DNA of 22,095 nt from CAYFVR01 sp046541515 (GCA_046541515.1 JBKHDD010000072.1:1-22095); one strand, 5' to 3'; positions 1 through 8,373 are shown, counted from the first letter of the stretch. Translations and numbers: made by a program. Notes: a model not told the origin generated them from the letters alone.

Positions 1-572
1 AGAAGCCGGGATTCCAGGATGTGCTGGATTCCGGCGATCTGGCATTTGATTTCCGCCGCACGGCACCAGTCCCATAACGAATCCGGATCTTCCCTGGTGG
101 CGACGTACAAATCCACGTAATCCTTGATCTCGGAGCGATCCGCGACGGCGCAAAGCTTTCCGACCACGATGTCCGGGAAACTTTCCACAAAGAGTCCTTC
201 CACTTCCACGGGAGGCTCCAGGTCCGGAAGGGAATACCGGGTAAATTCGGTCTTCAGCGGGCTTCCATCGGGGAGTTCCAGCGAAAAAATCCGGCGGTCG
301 TACCGGCGAAAAAAGCGGATGTTTTGGACGAAATCCAGAGATTGGAGAAAGGCGTCCAGCGCCTCCATCGACACCGACTCACTGGAGAAAAAGTCGAGAT
401 ACTCGGAATCGCGATGGCGCAAGTAAAACGCGCTCAGCGCCGTCCCTCCGGCCAGCCGGAAGGTCTCCCGAAGGTCCGAGCGGATAAATTCCCGAAGGAA
501 CCGCTTCTGCCAGCCGGTCAGGACCGGGTTGTCGTCAATCCCCGCGAGAATCGGCATTTTGCCAGGCGTCAT
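1..572 (-). CDS. AbiEii/AbiGii-type nucleotidyltransferase toxin, 3' end cut by window edge
   Basis: Reading leftward from ATG at 572 gives 190 codons with no stop before the window ends, so the C-terminus is missing. The nucleotidyltransferase signature GGTALSAFYLRHRDSEYLDFF lies near residues 42-62. The Asp/Glu-containing strand is LKTEF, and the Lys region is VVGKLCAVADRSEIKDYVDLY. Together these match the AbiEii/DUF1814 family, type IV toxin-like nucleotidyltransferases of abortive-infection and toxin-antitoxin modules. The usual D-x-D reads Y-L-D here (Tyr58 = TAT, 399-401), so metal binding may be impaired. The start overlaps the preceding 79-aa gene by 38 nt, which suggests translational coupling. 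An in-frame ATG at 557 is an alternative start, and neither has a strong Shine-Dalgarno site. The family call is firm; whether it is toxic is inferred. Confidence 0.82.
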   Translation of the reverse strand, partial: MTPGKMPILAGIDDNPVLTGWQKRFLREFIRSDLRETFRLAGGTALSAFYLRHRDSEYLDFFSSESVSMEALDAFLQSLDFVQNIRFFRRYDRRIFSLELPDGSPLKTEFTRYSLPDLEPPVEVEGLFVESFPDIVVGKLCAVADRSEIKDYVDLYVATREDPDSLWDWCRAAEIKCQIAGIQHILESRL

Positions 573-774
573 GGTACATCCCGATGAGTTTGTAGCGGCC
601 GGGTTCCAGCTTGAGGCGGTCCCGATGCTGGAACAGCAGCCGCACGGTTTTGCGGTCCGCCCCGTAGGCCGGGAAAAAATCGGCCAGCCGCTGAAGCCGC
701 CACATCAAATTATCCGGCGGCTCCCGATGGTCCCAGACGATTTCCTTCGGGACGTGGACGGTTTCGTCGGTCAT
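535..774 (-). CDS. Small conserved-looking protein, possible antitoxin partner of AbiEii-like protein
   Basis: A 79-aa protein starting at ATG 774, with Shine-Dalgarno GGAAGGA six bases upstream. This start is preferred over the in-frame ATG at 786, which has no site. The sequence is charged and probably helical, with a central block DNLMWRLQRLADFFPAYG and a second half rich in Arg/Lys (HRDRLKLEPGRYKL). No signal peptide, membrane segment or clear helix-turn-helix is visible. I cannot assign a named family. Its 3' end overlaps the nucleotidyltransferase gene by 38 nt, the layout of an antitoxin upstream of its toxin. It does not look like the usual AbiEi winged-helix antitoxin, which is much longer. 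The gene itself is well supported by its ribosome site and overlap; the antitoxin role is inference from position. Confidence 0.72.
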   Translation of the reverse strand: MTDETVHVPKEIVWDHREPPDNLMWRLQRLADFFPAYGADRKTVRLLFQHRDRLKLEPGRYKLIGMYHDAWQNADSRGD

Positions 775-819
775 GATTCCTTCCATTCATCCTACCTTCT
801 TGGACCTCCGGCCGCAACC

Positions 820-2187
820 TCACCCAATCAGCAAAATCATCAAGTCGCAGACGTTGGTGCCGGTGGGGCCGGGTTTGAACAGGGCGCCGGTTTTTTGGAA
901 AAAAGGGTAGGCGTCGTTTCGGTTCAGGAAATCGCCGATGGAAAGACCTTCTTCCCGCGCCCGGGACAGCGCCGCACCATCGGCGAACGCCCCGGCGGCG
1001 TCGGTGGGGCCGTCGTCGCCGTCGGTGGCGCCCGCGAGAAAATGGATTCTTTCCGCGATTTCGGGTTCTCCCGCCATTTCCGCCAGAAACGCCAAGGCGG
1101 TTTCCTGGTTCCGGCCGCCCTTCCCTTCTCCGCGCAGGGTCACCGCGGTTTCCCCGCCGGCCAAAATGCAGCAGGGCGGAGAAAGGGGGACGCCTTGGGT
1201 CGCCGCGTCCGCCGCGATTCCCCACAAAAACTTGGCGGCCTCCCGGGCTTCCCCGGTCACCCGGCTGGTCAGCGCCAGCGCCGGGAATCCCAATTCTTCC
1301 GCCCGCTCCTTCGCCGCGGTCAGCGCCCAAAAATTGGTTCCGATCACCCGGTTGTGGACCCGTTGGAAGGCGGGATCGTCCGGGCCGGGCGTTTCGGGGA
1401 TTTCGCCGGCCAAACCGCGTTCGAGGACCGTCCGCACCGAAACGGGAACCCGCTCCCGAATTCCGTACCGGTCCAGAATTTCCGCCATATCCGAAAAGGT
1501 GGTGGGATCGGGGGCCGTGGGACCGGAGGAAATCACGTCGAGCCGGTCGCCGACCACGTCCGAAAGGATCAGCGACACCACCGTCGCGGGGGCGAGCAAA
1601 CCGGCCAGCCGCCCGCCTTTGATTCCGGAAAGGTGTTTTCGGACGCAGTTGATCTCGCCGATGGCCGCGCCGCAGCCCAGCAGGAGCCGGGTGGTTTCCC
1701 GCTTGTCGGCCAGGGAGGTTTCCGCGCCGGTCTCGTCCCGCCAGGGCCCGGCCAGCAAGGCCGATCCGCCGCCGGAAACCAGGTTGAGAACTAGCGTCCG
1801 GCCGTCCGCCGACCGGGCCAGTTCCGAAATCGCCTCCGCCGCCTCCACGCTGCCCGCGCCGGGCACCGGATGGCCGCCGACCGTTACGCGAATCCGTCGA
1901 AGCGATTCCCCTTCTTCGGGAAACTTGACCGCGATCACTCCGGCCGAAATCCGGTCCCCCAGGATGGCCTCGGTTGCCGCCGCCATTCGTCCCGTCGCCT
2001 TCCCGCCGCCGATGACCAAGACCCTGTCGAATTGGGAAAGGTCGAATTCCAGCGGTTTCCCGCCTCCGCGAACGGAGAGGCGATTTCCCGAAAGGGAGAG
2101 CGTCTCTCGCACGAGGAGATCGGGCGCCACCGCCGCGACGCCGGCGTGGTAGATTTTTTGGAGGGTTTCCCGTTGGGTTTGGCGCAT
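820..2187 (-). CDS. Glycerate 2-kinase, type 2 (DUF4147/MOFRL)
   Basis: A 455-aa cytoplasmic enzyme expected to phosphorylate D-glycerate with ATP to 2-phosphoglycerate, feeding glyoxylate, serine or sugar-acid carbon into glycolysis. The N-terminal DUF4147 domain shows the VIGGGKA loop (about residues 58-64), GGHPVP and VSGGGSALL. The C-terminal MOFRL domain shows GGETAVT, KGGRNQE and ATDGDDGPTDAAGA. Length is normal for the family. Older annotations often call this family hydroxypyruvate reductase (TtuD), but the domains indicate kinase. The ATG at 2187 is the best start although its ribosome site is weak. The gene lies 111 nt downstream of the SpoIIE-type gene on the same strand, separated by two copies of the intergenic inverted repeat. 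It ends 45 nt before the small AbiEii partner gene, with no obvious terminator between. Confidence 0.93.
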   Translation of the reverse strand: MRQTQRETLQKIYHAGVAAVAPDLLVRETLSLSGNRLSVRGGGKPLEFDLSQFDRVLVIGGGKATGRMAAATEAILGDRISAGVIAVKFPEEGESLRRIRVTVGGHPVPGAGSVEAAEAISELARSADGRTLVLNLVSGGGSALLAGPWRDETGAETSLADKRETTRLLLGCGAAIGEINCVRKHLSGIKGGRLAGLLAPATVVSLILSDVVGDRLDVISSGPTAPDPTTFSDMAEILDRYGIRERVPVSVRTVLERGLAGEIPETPGPDDPAFQRVHNRVIGTNFWALTAAKERAEELGFPALALTSRVTGEAREAAKFLWGIAADAATQGVPLSPPCCILAGGETAVTLRGEGKGGRNQETALAFLAEMAGEPEIAERIHFLAGATDGDDGPTDAAGAFADGAALSRAREEGLSIGDFLNRNDAYPFFQKTGALFKPGPTGTNVCDLMILLIG

Positions 2188-2203
2188 GGAGATTGGCCCT
2201 TAT

Positions 2204-2233
2204 TGTAGGGGCGTTGCTTGCCGCGCCCCTACA
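2204..2233. repeat. Dispersed intergenic inverted repeat, copy A
   Basis: Perfect 10-bp arms TGTAGGGGCG (2204-2213) and CGCCCCTACA (2224-2233) enclose a 10-nt loop. This is the cleanest copy of a hairpin family seen in several intergenic gaps of this window. It lies just upstream of the glycerate kinase start. Confidence 0.85.
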
Positions 2234-2255
2234 TCCCCCTCTCCTTTTTCGAGTC

Positions 2256-2283
2256 GTAGGGGCGGCCCTTGCGGCTGCCCTAG
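2256..2283. repeat. Dispersed intergenic inverted repeat, copy B
   Basis: Begins with GTAGGGGCGGCC and ends with GGCTGCCCTAG around a CTTGC centre, so the arms are imperfect. It lies 22 bp from copy A in the same gap between the SpoIIE-type gene and the glycerate kinase gene. Its sequence resembles the copies near 16982 and 17057. Confidence 0.75.
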
Positions 2284-2298
2284 TCCGTCGGTGTTTGT

Positions 2299-3831
2299 TT
2301 ACGTCAACCGAACCACCGCCAGCGTCACGTCGTCTTCCCGCTCGATTTCGCCCGCGAAGGTTTCCAGGGAACCCAGGATGGATTTTTGGACGGCGTCCGC
2401 GCCCTCGCCGGCGGCCGTGCGGATGGCGTCTTTCAGCCGGTCGTTGCCGAACATCTCGCCCTCGGCGTTGCGACACTCCCGCACGCCGTCGGTGGTGATG
2501 ACGACCACGGTTCCGGGCGTCCATCCGTCCCGCCCCTCCGCCGAAAATTCGGCGTCGGCCATGACGCCAAGGGCCATGCCTTGGCCGTCGAGCGTTTCGA
2601 ATTCGTCAGCGACCGGGTCGTACAGCAGGGCCGGATCGTGGCCGGCCCGCACCCAGATCAGCCGACGGTTTTCCGGATCGATGATCAGGAAAAACAGGGT
2701 GATGAAGCGGCCGGTCTCCCCGCTGTCTTCGGCCAGGAAGCGGTTGACCGCCGTCAGCAACTTCACCGGGCCGGGAAAATCCCGCGCGCCGAAGCGCAGA
2801 AAGGCCCGGGCGGTGGTCATGTGCAGAGCCGCGCCCACGCCGTGGCCGGCGGCGTCGGTCACCACCACGCCGTAGCAGCCGTCGGAAAGCTCCAGGAAGT
2901 CGTAGTAGTCTCCGCCGACCTTCTCGCAAAACCGGCTGACTCCGGACAAATCCATGCCCGGCCAGTCCGGCGGATGGGCCGGCAGCAGATTCCGCTGCAC
3001 CTCCTCGGCCACCTCCAGGGCGGAGAGCAATTGAATCCGATGGCGGAGCCCCTGAATCATCACATTGGTGTAGCCGGCGATGACCCCGAATTCATCCCGC
3101 GTCGCCACGGGGACCGTTTCGGACAGATCGCCGCGGGTCACCCGGTCCAGCACGCCGGTTTCGGTCTGGAACAGCAGTTTCAGGTTGGTGGAAAAGGAGA
3201 GCAGCAGGTTCGTCACCAAAATCAGCAGCACGCCCATGATAAAGGCTATCTCTACCGCGACGATCCGGATTGCGTCTCCCGTGGGCACCATTTCTTCTTC
3301 CAGATTGGTGAGCCAGACCATGTCTCGGGCGAATACCAGGCTGATGATCAGCACCATCAGCACCGTGGCGCCCAGGGCCACCAGGAAAAGCCTCCGGGTC
3401 ATGGGATACAGCCGCCCCGGCGCCGGCGGATGAATTTCTTTCCGCAACGCCTCGCGGATGATATGGCGTTCCCGGGCCAGCGCCATGTCCAGGGCGATGA
3501 AAAAGCCCAGGGCGACGAAGCCGATAAAAAAGGCCATCCCCGTGACCAGCATGATGTGATAGGTGATTCGATTGTACATCCAGACGGCGAGGCCCACGGC
3601 CACCGCCAGTCCCAGATCCAGGGCGAACTGGCGCCGGGGCTGTTCGCCCGGATCGGCCGACCGCACCAGCCGTTTTTCCAGCGGGCCGTGGAGCAGCAGG
3701 GCCGGGAGATAACCGCAAAGTGTGATGGCCCCCACCACCACGGGGGGCAAGGTCTCTAAAAACGGTCAGACCTGACCGCCGTACAGACCCAGAACCACCG
3801 TGGAGAAAAGGTAATGAACAAGAATGCGCAT
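2299..3831 (-). pseudogene. Membrane SpoIIE-type PP2C phosphatase with HAMP domain, interrupted by an in-frame TGA at codon 22
   Basis: From the ATG at 3831 (Shine-Dalgarno AAGGA, 6-nt spacing) the frame encodes a hydrophobic 21-residue segment starting MRILVHYLFSTVVLGLYGG. It meets TGA at 3768-3766, then stays open in the same frame to the stop at 2299, 510 codons in all. Without readthrough, the TTG at 3750 gives a 483-aa protein lacking the first membrane helix. Numbered from that TTG there are five further hydrophobic segments (about 2-20, 42-58, 66-92, 120-140, 162-186), a HAMP-like stretch (about 190-238), and a SpoIIE PP2C phosphatase domain. The domain shows AEEVQRNLLP (248-257), VGGDYYDF, DAAGHGVGAAL, TTDGVREC and REDDVTL, so the metal-binding aspartates are present. 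Such proteins dephosphorylate anti-sigma-factor antagonists in partner-switching signalling. The gene may be broken, start at the TTG, or be read through. Confidence 0.8.
3728..3748 (-). other. G+C-only hairpin just downstream of the in-frame TGA
   Basis: On the minus-strand transcript, GCCCCC (3748-3743) can pair with GGGGGC (3733-3728) across a 9-nt loop. It starts 17 nt after the TGA at 3768-3766. It lies in coding sequence, so it may be chance in G+C-rich DNA. Confidence 0.4.
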
Positions 3832-3907
3832 GAGATATCCTTGAAGGGGGAGAACCGCGAGGGCGGCCGGACGATTGTCTCCGGTTCCGCCGGGGGCCGC
3901 TTTTGTT

Positions 3908-3937
3908 TTGACAAAGGAACGGCAATCTTTTTATAGT
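3908..3937 (+). promoter_or_regulatory. Sigma-70-type promoter of the DUF2065-queA operon
   Basis: A perfect -35 TTGACA (3908-3913) is followed after 18 bp by TATAGT (3932-3937), a 5/6 match to the -10 consensus. It sits in an AT-richer patch of the gap between divergent genes. It is about 40 bp upstream of the DUF2065 start and points at it. Confidence 0.75.
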
Positions 3938-3976
3938 ACCCGATTTTCGAACGGATTCAACAGAGGAATGATGTCG

Positions 3977-4180
3977 ATGGAATTTTTCCTGTCGGTGCTG
4001 GGCATGGTCCTCTTTGTCGAGGGCTTTCCCTACGCCGCGTTTCCCAAAAAAATGAAACAGTGGATTCGCAAGATGACGGAAGTCTCGCCCGCCGCCCTGC
4101 GCGGATTCGGGCTGATCCTCATGCTGACCGGACTGCTGTTCGTCTATCTGGCCAAGGGCGGCGATGTTCAGCCCTGGTGA
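3977..4180 (+). CDS. DUF2065 (YjeT-like) small inner-membrane protein
   Basis: A 67-aa protein with two hydrophobic segments: about residues 2-19 (EFFLSVLGMVLFVEGFPYA) and about 40-57 (LRGFGLILMLTGLLFVYLA). A short basic loop (PKKMKQWIRK) lies between them. The pattern GMVLFVEGFPYAAFP followed by GLILMLTGLL is typical of DUF2065, a family of unknown function of about 60-65 residues. ATGs lie at 3968, 3971 and 3977. The site AGAGGA (3962-3967) is nine bases from 3977, the best spacing, and this start also fits the family N-terminus. The end overlaps queA by 17 nt, and a promoter lies directly upstream, so this gene probably leads the queA operon. Function unknown. Confidence 0.85.
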   Translation: MEFFLSVLGMVLFVEGFPYAAFPKKMKQWIRKMTEVSPAALRGFGLILMLTGLLFVYLAKGGDVQPW

Positions 4181-5219
4181 TTACCACTACGAACTGCCGC
4201 CGGACCGGATTGCCCAGCACCCGGCCGACCGGCGGGAATCGTCCCGGCTACTGGCGCTGAACCGCCAAACGGGCGAGACGGCCCACCACGTCTTTTCGGA
4301 CCTGCCCGATTTCCTTCGGCCCGGCGACGTGCTGGTGGTCAACGACACCGAGGTCATCCCCGCCCGGCTTTTGGGGCGAAAGGAGAGCGGCGGCCGGGTG
4401 GAGGCGCTGATTCTCAACTACGGCGAGGAACGCTGTACGCGGGAATCCGACGGTTCCGTGGTCTGCGAATGTCTGCTCAAGCTCTCCAAGCGCCCCCGGC
4501 CCGGGGTTCGGCTCCGCTTCGGCGACGGGCTGGGCGGGGAGGTGCTCGATTCCCGGGACGGCGTTCACGTCGTCCGCTTCACCAGCGACGGCGATTTCGA
4601 AGAAACGCTCTACCGGCTCGGCAAGACGCCCCTGCCGCCCTATATTCGCGGCGGAAGCGAAGAAACCGGGGACGCGGAACGATACCAGACCGTTTACGCG
4701 GCCAAAAAAGGCGCGGTGGCGGCGCCGACGGCGGGCCTCCATTTCAGCCCGGAATTGCTGGATCAAATCCGAGATCGGGGCGTGAACGTGGCCGCCATCA
4801 CCCTTCACGTGGGCCACGGCACCTTTATCCCCGTGCGGGTGGACGACATCCGGGAGCACGAAATGCACCGGGAGTGGTTTTCCATTTCCGCCGAAACGGC
4901 CCAAACGATCAACCGGGCCCGGGAATCCGGCGGCCGGGTGATTGCCGTGGGGACCACTTCCGTGCGGACGCTGGAGTACGTTTCCGGCGAAACGGGCCGA
5001 ATCGCGCCCACCACCGGCGAGTGCGACCTGTTCATCTACCCCGGCTATCGGTTCAAGATCGTGGACGCCTTGATCACCAATTTTCACCTGCCGGAATCGA
5101 CCCTGCTCATGCTGGTGTCCGCTTTCGCCGGCCGGGAGAACGTCCTGGCCGCCTATCGGACGGCGGTGGACGAAGGCTATCGGTTTTACAGCTACGGCGA
5201 CGCGATGTTCATTGGTTGA
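4164..5219 (+). CDS. queA: S-adenosylmethionine:tRNA ribosyltransferase-isomerase QueA
   Basis: A 351-aa cytoplasmic enzyme. It transfers and isomerises the ribosyl moiety of S-adenosylmethionine onto 7-aminomethyl-7-deazaguanine in tRNA, giving epoxyqueuosine at the wobble position. Family blocks are clear: the N-terminal YHYELPPDRIAQHPA, DVLVVNDTEVIPARL, YQTVYAAKKGAVAAPTAGLHF, ITLHVGHGTFIPVR, VGTTSVRTLE, and the C-terminal signature TNFHLPESTLLMLVSAFAG. The length is normal and no frame break is seen. The start ATG at 4164 has AAGGGCGG upstream and lies within the end of the DUF2065 gene, so the two are probably translationally coupled. Tgt, the next-acting partner in queuosine synthesis, follows after 151 nt on the same strand. 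Confidence 0.97.
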   Translation: MFSPGDYHYELPPDRIAQHPADRRESSRLLALNRQTGETAHHVFSDLPDFLRPGDVLVVNDTEVIPARLLGRKESGGRVEALILNYGEERCTRESDGSVVCECLLKLSKRPRPGVRLRFGDGLGGEVLDSRDGVHVVRFTSDGDFEETLYRLGKTPLPPYIRGGSEETGDAERYQTVYAAKKGAVAAPTAGLHFSPELLDQIRDRGVNVAAITLHVGHGTFIPVRVDDIREHEMHREWFSISAETAQTINRARESGGRVIAVGTTSVRTLEYVSGETGRIAPTTGECDLFIYPGYRFKIVDALITNFHLPESTLLMLVSAFAGRENVLAAYRTAVDEGYRFYSYGDAMFIG

Positions 5220-5290
5220 CGTTTCGGTTTCGGGTTGGGATTGTTTTTCTGGCCGTCATGGGTGCCTGAAATCGGCGGTCTTCGTTTCCC

Positions 5291-5320
5291 GCCCAGGGCG
5301 TATGCGATACGCCCCTACAT
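5291..5320. repeat. Dispersed intergenic inverted repeat, copy C (queA-tgt gap)
   Basis: GGGCGTAT (5296-5303) and ATACGCCC (5307-5314) form perfect 8-bp arms around GCG, followed by CTACAT. The right end matches the CGCCCCTACA end of copy A, while the left outer end is degraded (CCCA in place of GTAG). Confidence 0.75.
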
Positions 5321-5370
5321 TTGGGGCGCATCGTTTATTCTGAAGTCGTGAAATCTTTACGGACCTTACC

Positions 5371-6510
<1,140 letters not shown>

Positions 6511-6550
6511 AAACGGCAAATGTGGCGCTTCCGAGAAACGGAGATTCGGA

Positions 6551-6581
6551 TGTCGGGGCATGCCCCCGCGCCTGCCCCTAC
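6551..6581. repeat. Dispersed intergenic inverted repeat, copy D (tgt-nifU gap)
   Basis: TGTCGGGGCA at the left and TGCCCCTACG at the right are degenerate arms of the TGTAGGGGCG...CGCCCCTACA family. A 12-bp palindrome GGGGCATGCCCC (6555-6566) lies in the left half. This copy is more diverged than copy A. Confidence 0.65.
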
Positions 6582-6614
6582 GTGTGCAGAACCTCAATTT
6601 GCGAGCGCCGAAAG

Positions 6615-6620
6615 TATAAT
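6615..6620 (+). promoter_or_regulatory. Candidate -10 box upstream of the NifU-like gene
   Basis: A perfect TATAAT lies 75 bp upstream of the NifU-like start, in the only AT-rich part of the gap. The hexamer at the expected -35 position (CCTCAA, 6592-6597) is poor, so the promoter is tentative and may need an activator. Confidence 0.4.
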
Positions 6621-6694
6621 GGACAGGGACGTTGTGCCGCATTATGGTTATGAGATGGAAAAATAATTCCCCATCACCCGAGAGGAAACCGATC

Positions 6695-6916
6695 ATGAGA
6701 GAAAAAGTGGAAGCCGCGTTGGACAAGGTACGCCCCATGTTGCAGGCCGACGGCGGCAACGTGGAGCTGGTGGACGTGACCGAAGACGGCGTCGTCAAGG
6801 TGCGGCTGCAAGGCGCATGCGCCGGCTGCCCCATGAGCCAGATGACCCTGCGAAACGGCATCGAGCGGGTGCTGAAGCAGCACATCCCGGAAATCAAAGC
6901 CGTCGAGCCGGCCTGA
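6695..6916 (+). CDS. NifU C-terminal-domain Fe-S scaffold protein
   Basis: A 73-aa single-domain protein. The block ADGGNVELVDV (about 18-28) and the motif GACAGCPMSQMTL with Cys42-x-x-Cys45 are diagnostic of the Nfu/NifU C-terminal domain. That domain binds a transient Fe-S cluster bridged between two subunits and passes it to target apoproteins. No IscU-like N-terminal domain is present, so it is a stand-alone Nfu type. ATG at 6695 with AGAGGA eight bases upstream is preferred; an earlier in-frame ATG at 6632 would add an unlikely tail. The aminotransferase gene starts 11 nt after its stop, so they are probably co-transcribed. No Fe-S target is encoded next to it. Confidence 0.93.
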   Translation: MREKVEAALDKVRPMLQADGGNVELVDVTEDGVVKVRLQGACAGCPMSQMTLRNGIERVLKQHIPEIKAVEPA

Positions 6917-6927
6917 CGGGAGCCGAT

Positions 6928-8112
6928 ATGACCATTGCCAAGAAAATCGAGGCGACCATCGAGAAGTCGTCCTGGATTCGGAAGATGTTCGAGGAGGGGG
7001 CCCGGTTGAAAGCGGAGCACGGGGCGAAAAACGTCTTCGACTTCAGTTTGGGCAATCCCAACCTGCGGGCCCCGGCGGAGCTGGAAGCCGCGCTGAAAGA
7101 AGTGGTGACCTCCGAGGAAGGGCAAGACCACAGCTACATGCCCAACCCCGGCTATCCCCACGTCCGCGCCGCCGTGGCGGAGATGGTGACCCGGGATCAG
7201 CAGGCGCCGGTTTCCGGCGACGAGATCATCATGACGGTGGGGGCCGCCGGCGCGATCAATTCCACCCTCAAGGCCATTCTGGACCCCGGCGACGAGGTCG
7301 TCACGCCCGCGCCCTTTTTCGTGGAATACGGCGCCTACTGCGACAACCACAACGGGGTGTTGAAAACCGTGCCGACCCGGGCCGACTTCACCCTGGACCT
7401 GGACGCCATCGGGGACGCGATCAACGAGCGGACCAAGGCGGTGCTGATCAACTCGCCCAACAATCCCACCGGCCAGATTTATTCCGCCGAAAGCCTGCGA
7501 GCTCTGGGCGAGCTGTTGGCGGAGCGGGGCGGGAAGTACGGCCGGACGATCTACATGATCTCCGACGAGCCCTACCGGAAGATCGTCTACGACGGGGCGG
7601 CGGTTCCCAGCATTTTTTCCGCCTATCCGGAAAGCATCGTCTGCACCTCCTTTTCCAAGGACATTTCCATTCCCGGCGAGCGGTTGGGCTACATCGCCGT
7701 GAACCCGGCGGCCACCCACAAGAAGGCGCTGTTGGAGGGCATGACCCTGGCCAACCGGATTCTCGGCTTCGTGAACGCGCCGGCGCTCATGCAGCGGGCC
7801 GTGGCCCGAATGGGCAACGCCACCGTGGACGTGGCCAAGTACGCCCGCAAGCGGCAGCTTCTTTGCGACGGGCTGGCGGAATGCGGCTACGAGTTCGTCA
7901 CCCCGCCGGGGGCCTTCTACCTGTTTCCCAAATGCCCCATCCCCGACGACGTGGAGTTCGTCCGCGACCTCCAGACCGAGCGCATCCTGGCCGTGCCCGG
8001 CTCCGGCTTCGGCGGCCCCGGCCATTTCCGCCTCGCCTTCTGCGTGGACGACGACACCATCGTGAAGGCCATGCCGGGGTTTCGGAGGGTGATGGAGAAA
8101 TACGTTTCCTGA
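6928..8112 (+). CDS. PLP-dependent class I/II aminotransferase (fold type I)
   Basis: A 394-aa cytoplasmic enzyme with the aspartate-aminotransferase fold. Landmarks: FSLGNPNLRAP, MPNPGYPHVR, NSPNNPTG with Asn179, ISDEPYRKIVYDG with Asp213 and Tyr216, SFSKDISIPGERLGY with the PLP Schiff-base Lys244, and Arg252. The catalytic set is complete. Substrate cannot be read from sequence; aspartate, alanine or aromatic amino acids are possible. The gene starts 11 nt after the NifU-like gene, with GGGAG as ribosome site. A longer frame back to 6817 lies inside nifU and is rejected. The reading frame extends to a TGA at 8112, and a toxin-antitoxin pair follows after 39 nt. Confidence 0.93.
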   Translation: MTIAKKIEATIEKSSWIRKMFEEGARLKAEHGAKNVFDFSLGNPNLRAPAELEAALKEVVTSEEGQDHSYMPNPGYPHVRAAVAEMVTRDQQAPVSGDEIIMTVGAAGAINSTLKAILDPGDEVVTPAPFFVEYGAYCDNHNGVLKTVPTRADFTLDLDAIGDAINERTKAVLINSPNNPTGQIYSAESLRALGELLAERGGKYGRTIYMISDEPYRKIVYDGAAVPSIFSAYPESIVCTSFSKDISIPGERLGYIAVNPAATHKKALLEGMTLANRILGFVNAPALMQRAVARMGNATVDVAKYARKRQLLCDGLAECGYEFVTPPGAFYLFPKCPIPDDVEFVRDLQTERILAVPGSGFGGPGHFRLAFCVDDDTIVKAMPGFRRVMEKYVS

Positions 8113-8151
8113 CGCCGAACGCCGGGAATTCTTCCGATTGGAGGGCGTGAC

Positions 8152-8373
8152 ATGGATATCGCGGAGGAAATCTATCGGGAAGTGCGCCGGATGCCGGCGG
8201 ACGCGGCCCGGAAGGTTCTCGATTTTATCGAGCATCTCCGGAAAAACTCCGATTTTTCGCCTGATTTTTCAACGGACGAGTTGCGCCATTTGAAGGCGGC
8301 GCAGTCGATTTCCATGGATCATCTGTGGGACAACGAAGCGGACGACGTGTGGGACGATGATCCAACCCGCTGA
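8152..8373 (+). CDS. Antitoxin of a MazF/PemK-type module (DUF2281-like)
   Basis: A 73-aa acidic protein with an excellent ribosome site (GGAGGG) before ATG 8152. The N-terminal MDIAEEIYREVRRMPADAARKVLDFIEHLRK forms a predicted amphipathic helix pair of the kind found in DUF2281-like antitoxins. The C-terminal tail is very acidic (LWDNEADDVWDDD), as expected for a flexible segment that wraps and blocks the basic toxin. It overlaps the downstream MazF-like gene by 17 nt, so the antitoxin is made first and the toxin by coupling. No DNA-binding SpoVT/AbrB or ribbon-helix-helix fold is evident. Autoregulation is therefore uncertain. The family name is a tentative match; the antitoxin role rests mainly on context. 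Confidence 0.82.
   Translation: MDIAEEIYREVRRMPADAARKVLDFIEHLRKNSDFSPDFSTDELRHLKAAQSISMDHLWDNEADDVWDDDPTR

Noticed and set aside
529..1794. Long plus-strand frame opposite the glycerate kinase
   Set aside because: The opposite strand carries the complete DUF4147/MOFRL protein; this frame has a Gly/Arg/Pro-rich shadow composition.
3766..3768. Selenocysteine at the in-frame TGA
   Set aside because: The codon lies in a predicted membrane helix with no Cys-x-x-Sec or other redox motif, and SpoIIE phosphatases are not known selenoproteins. It is kept only as a remote option.
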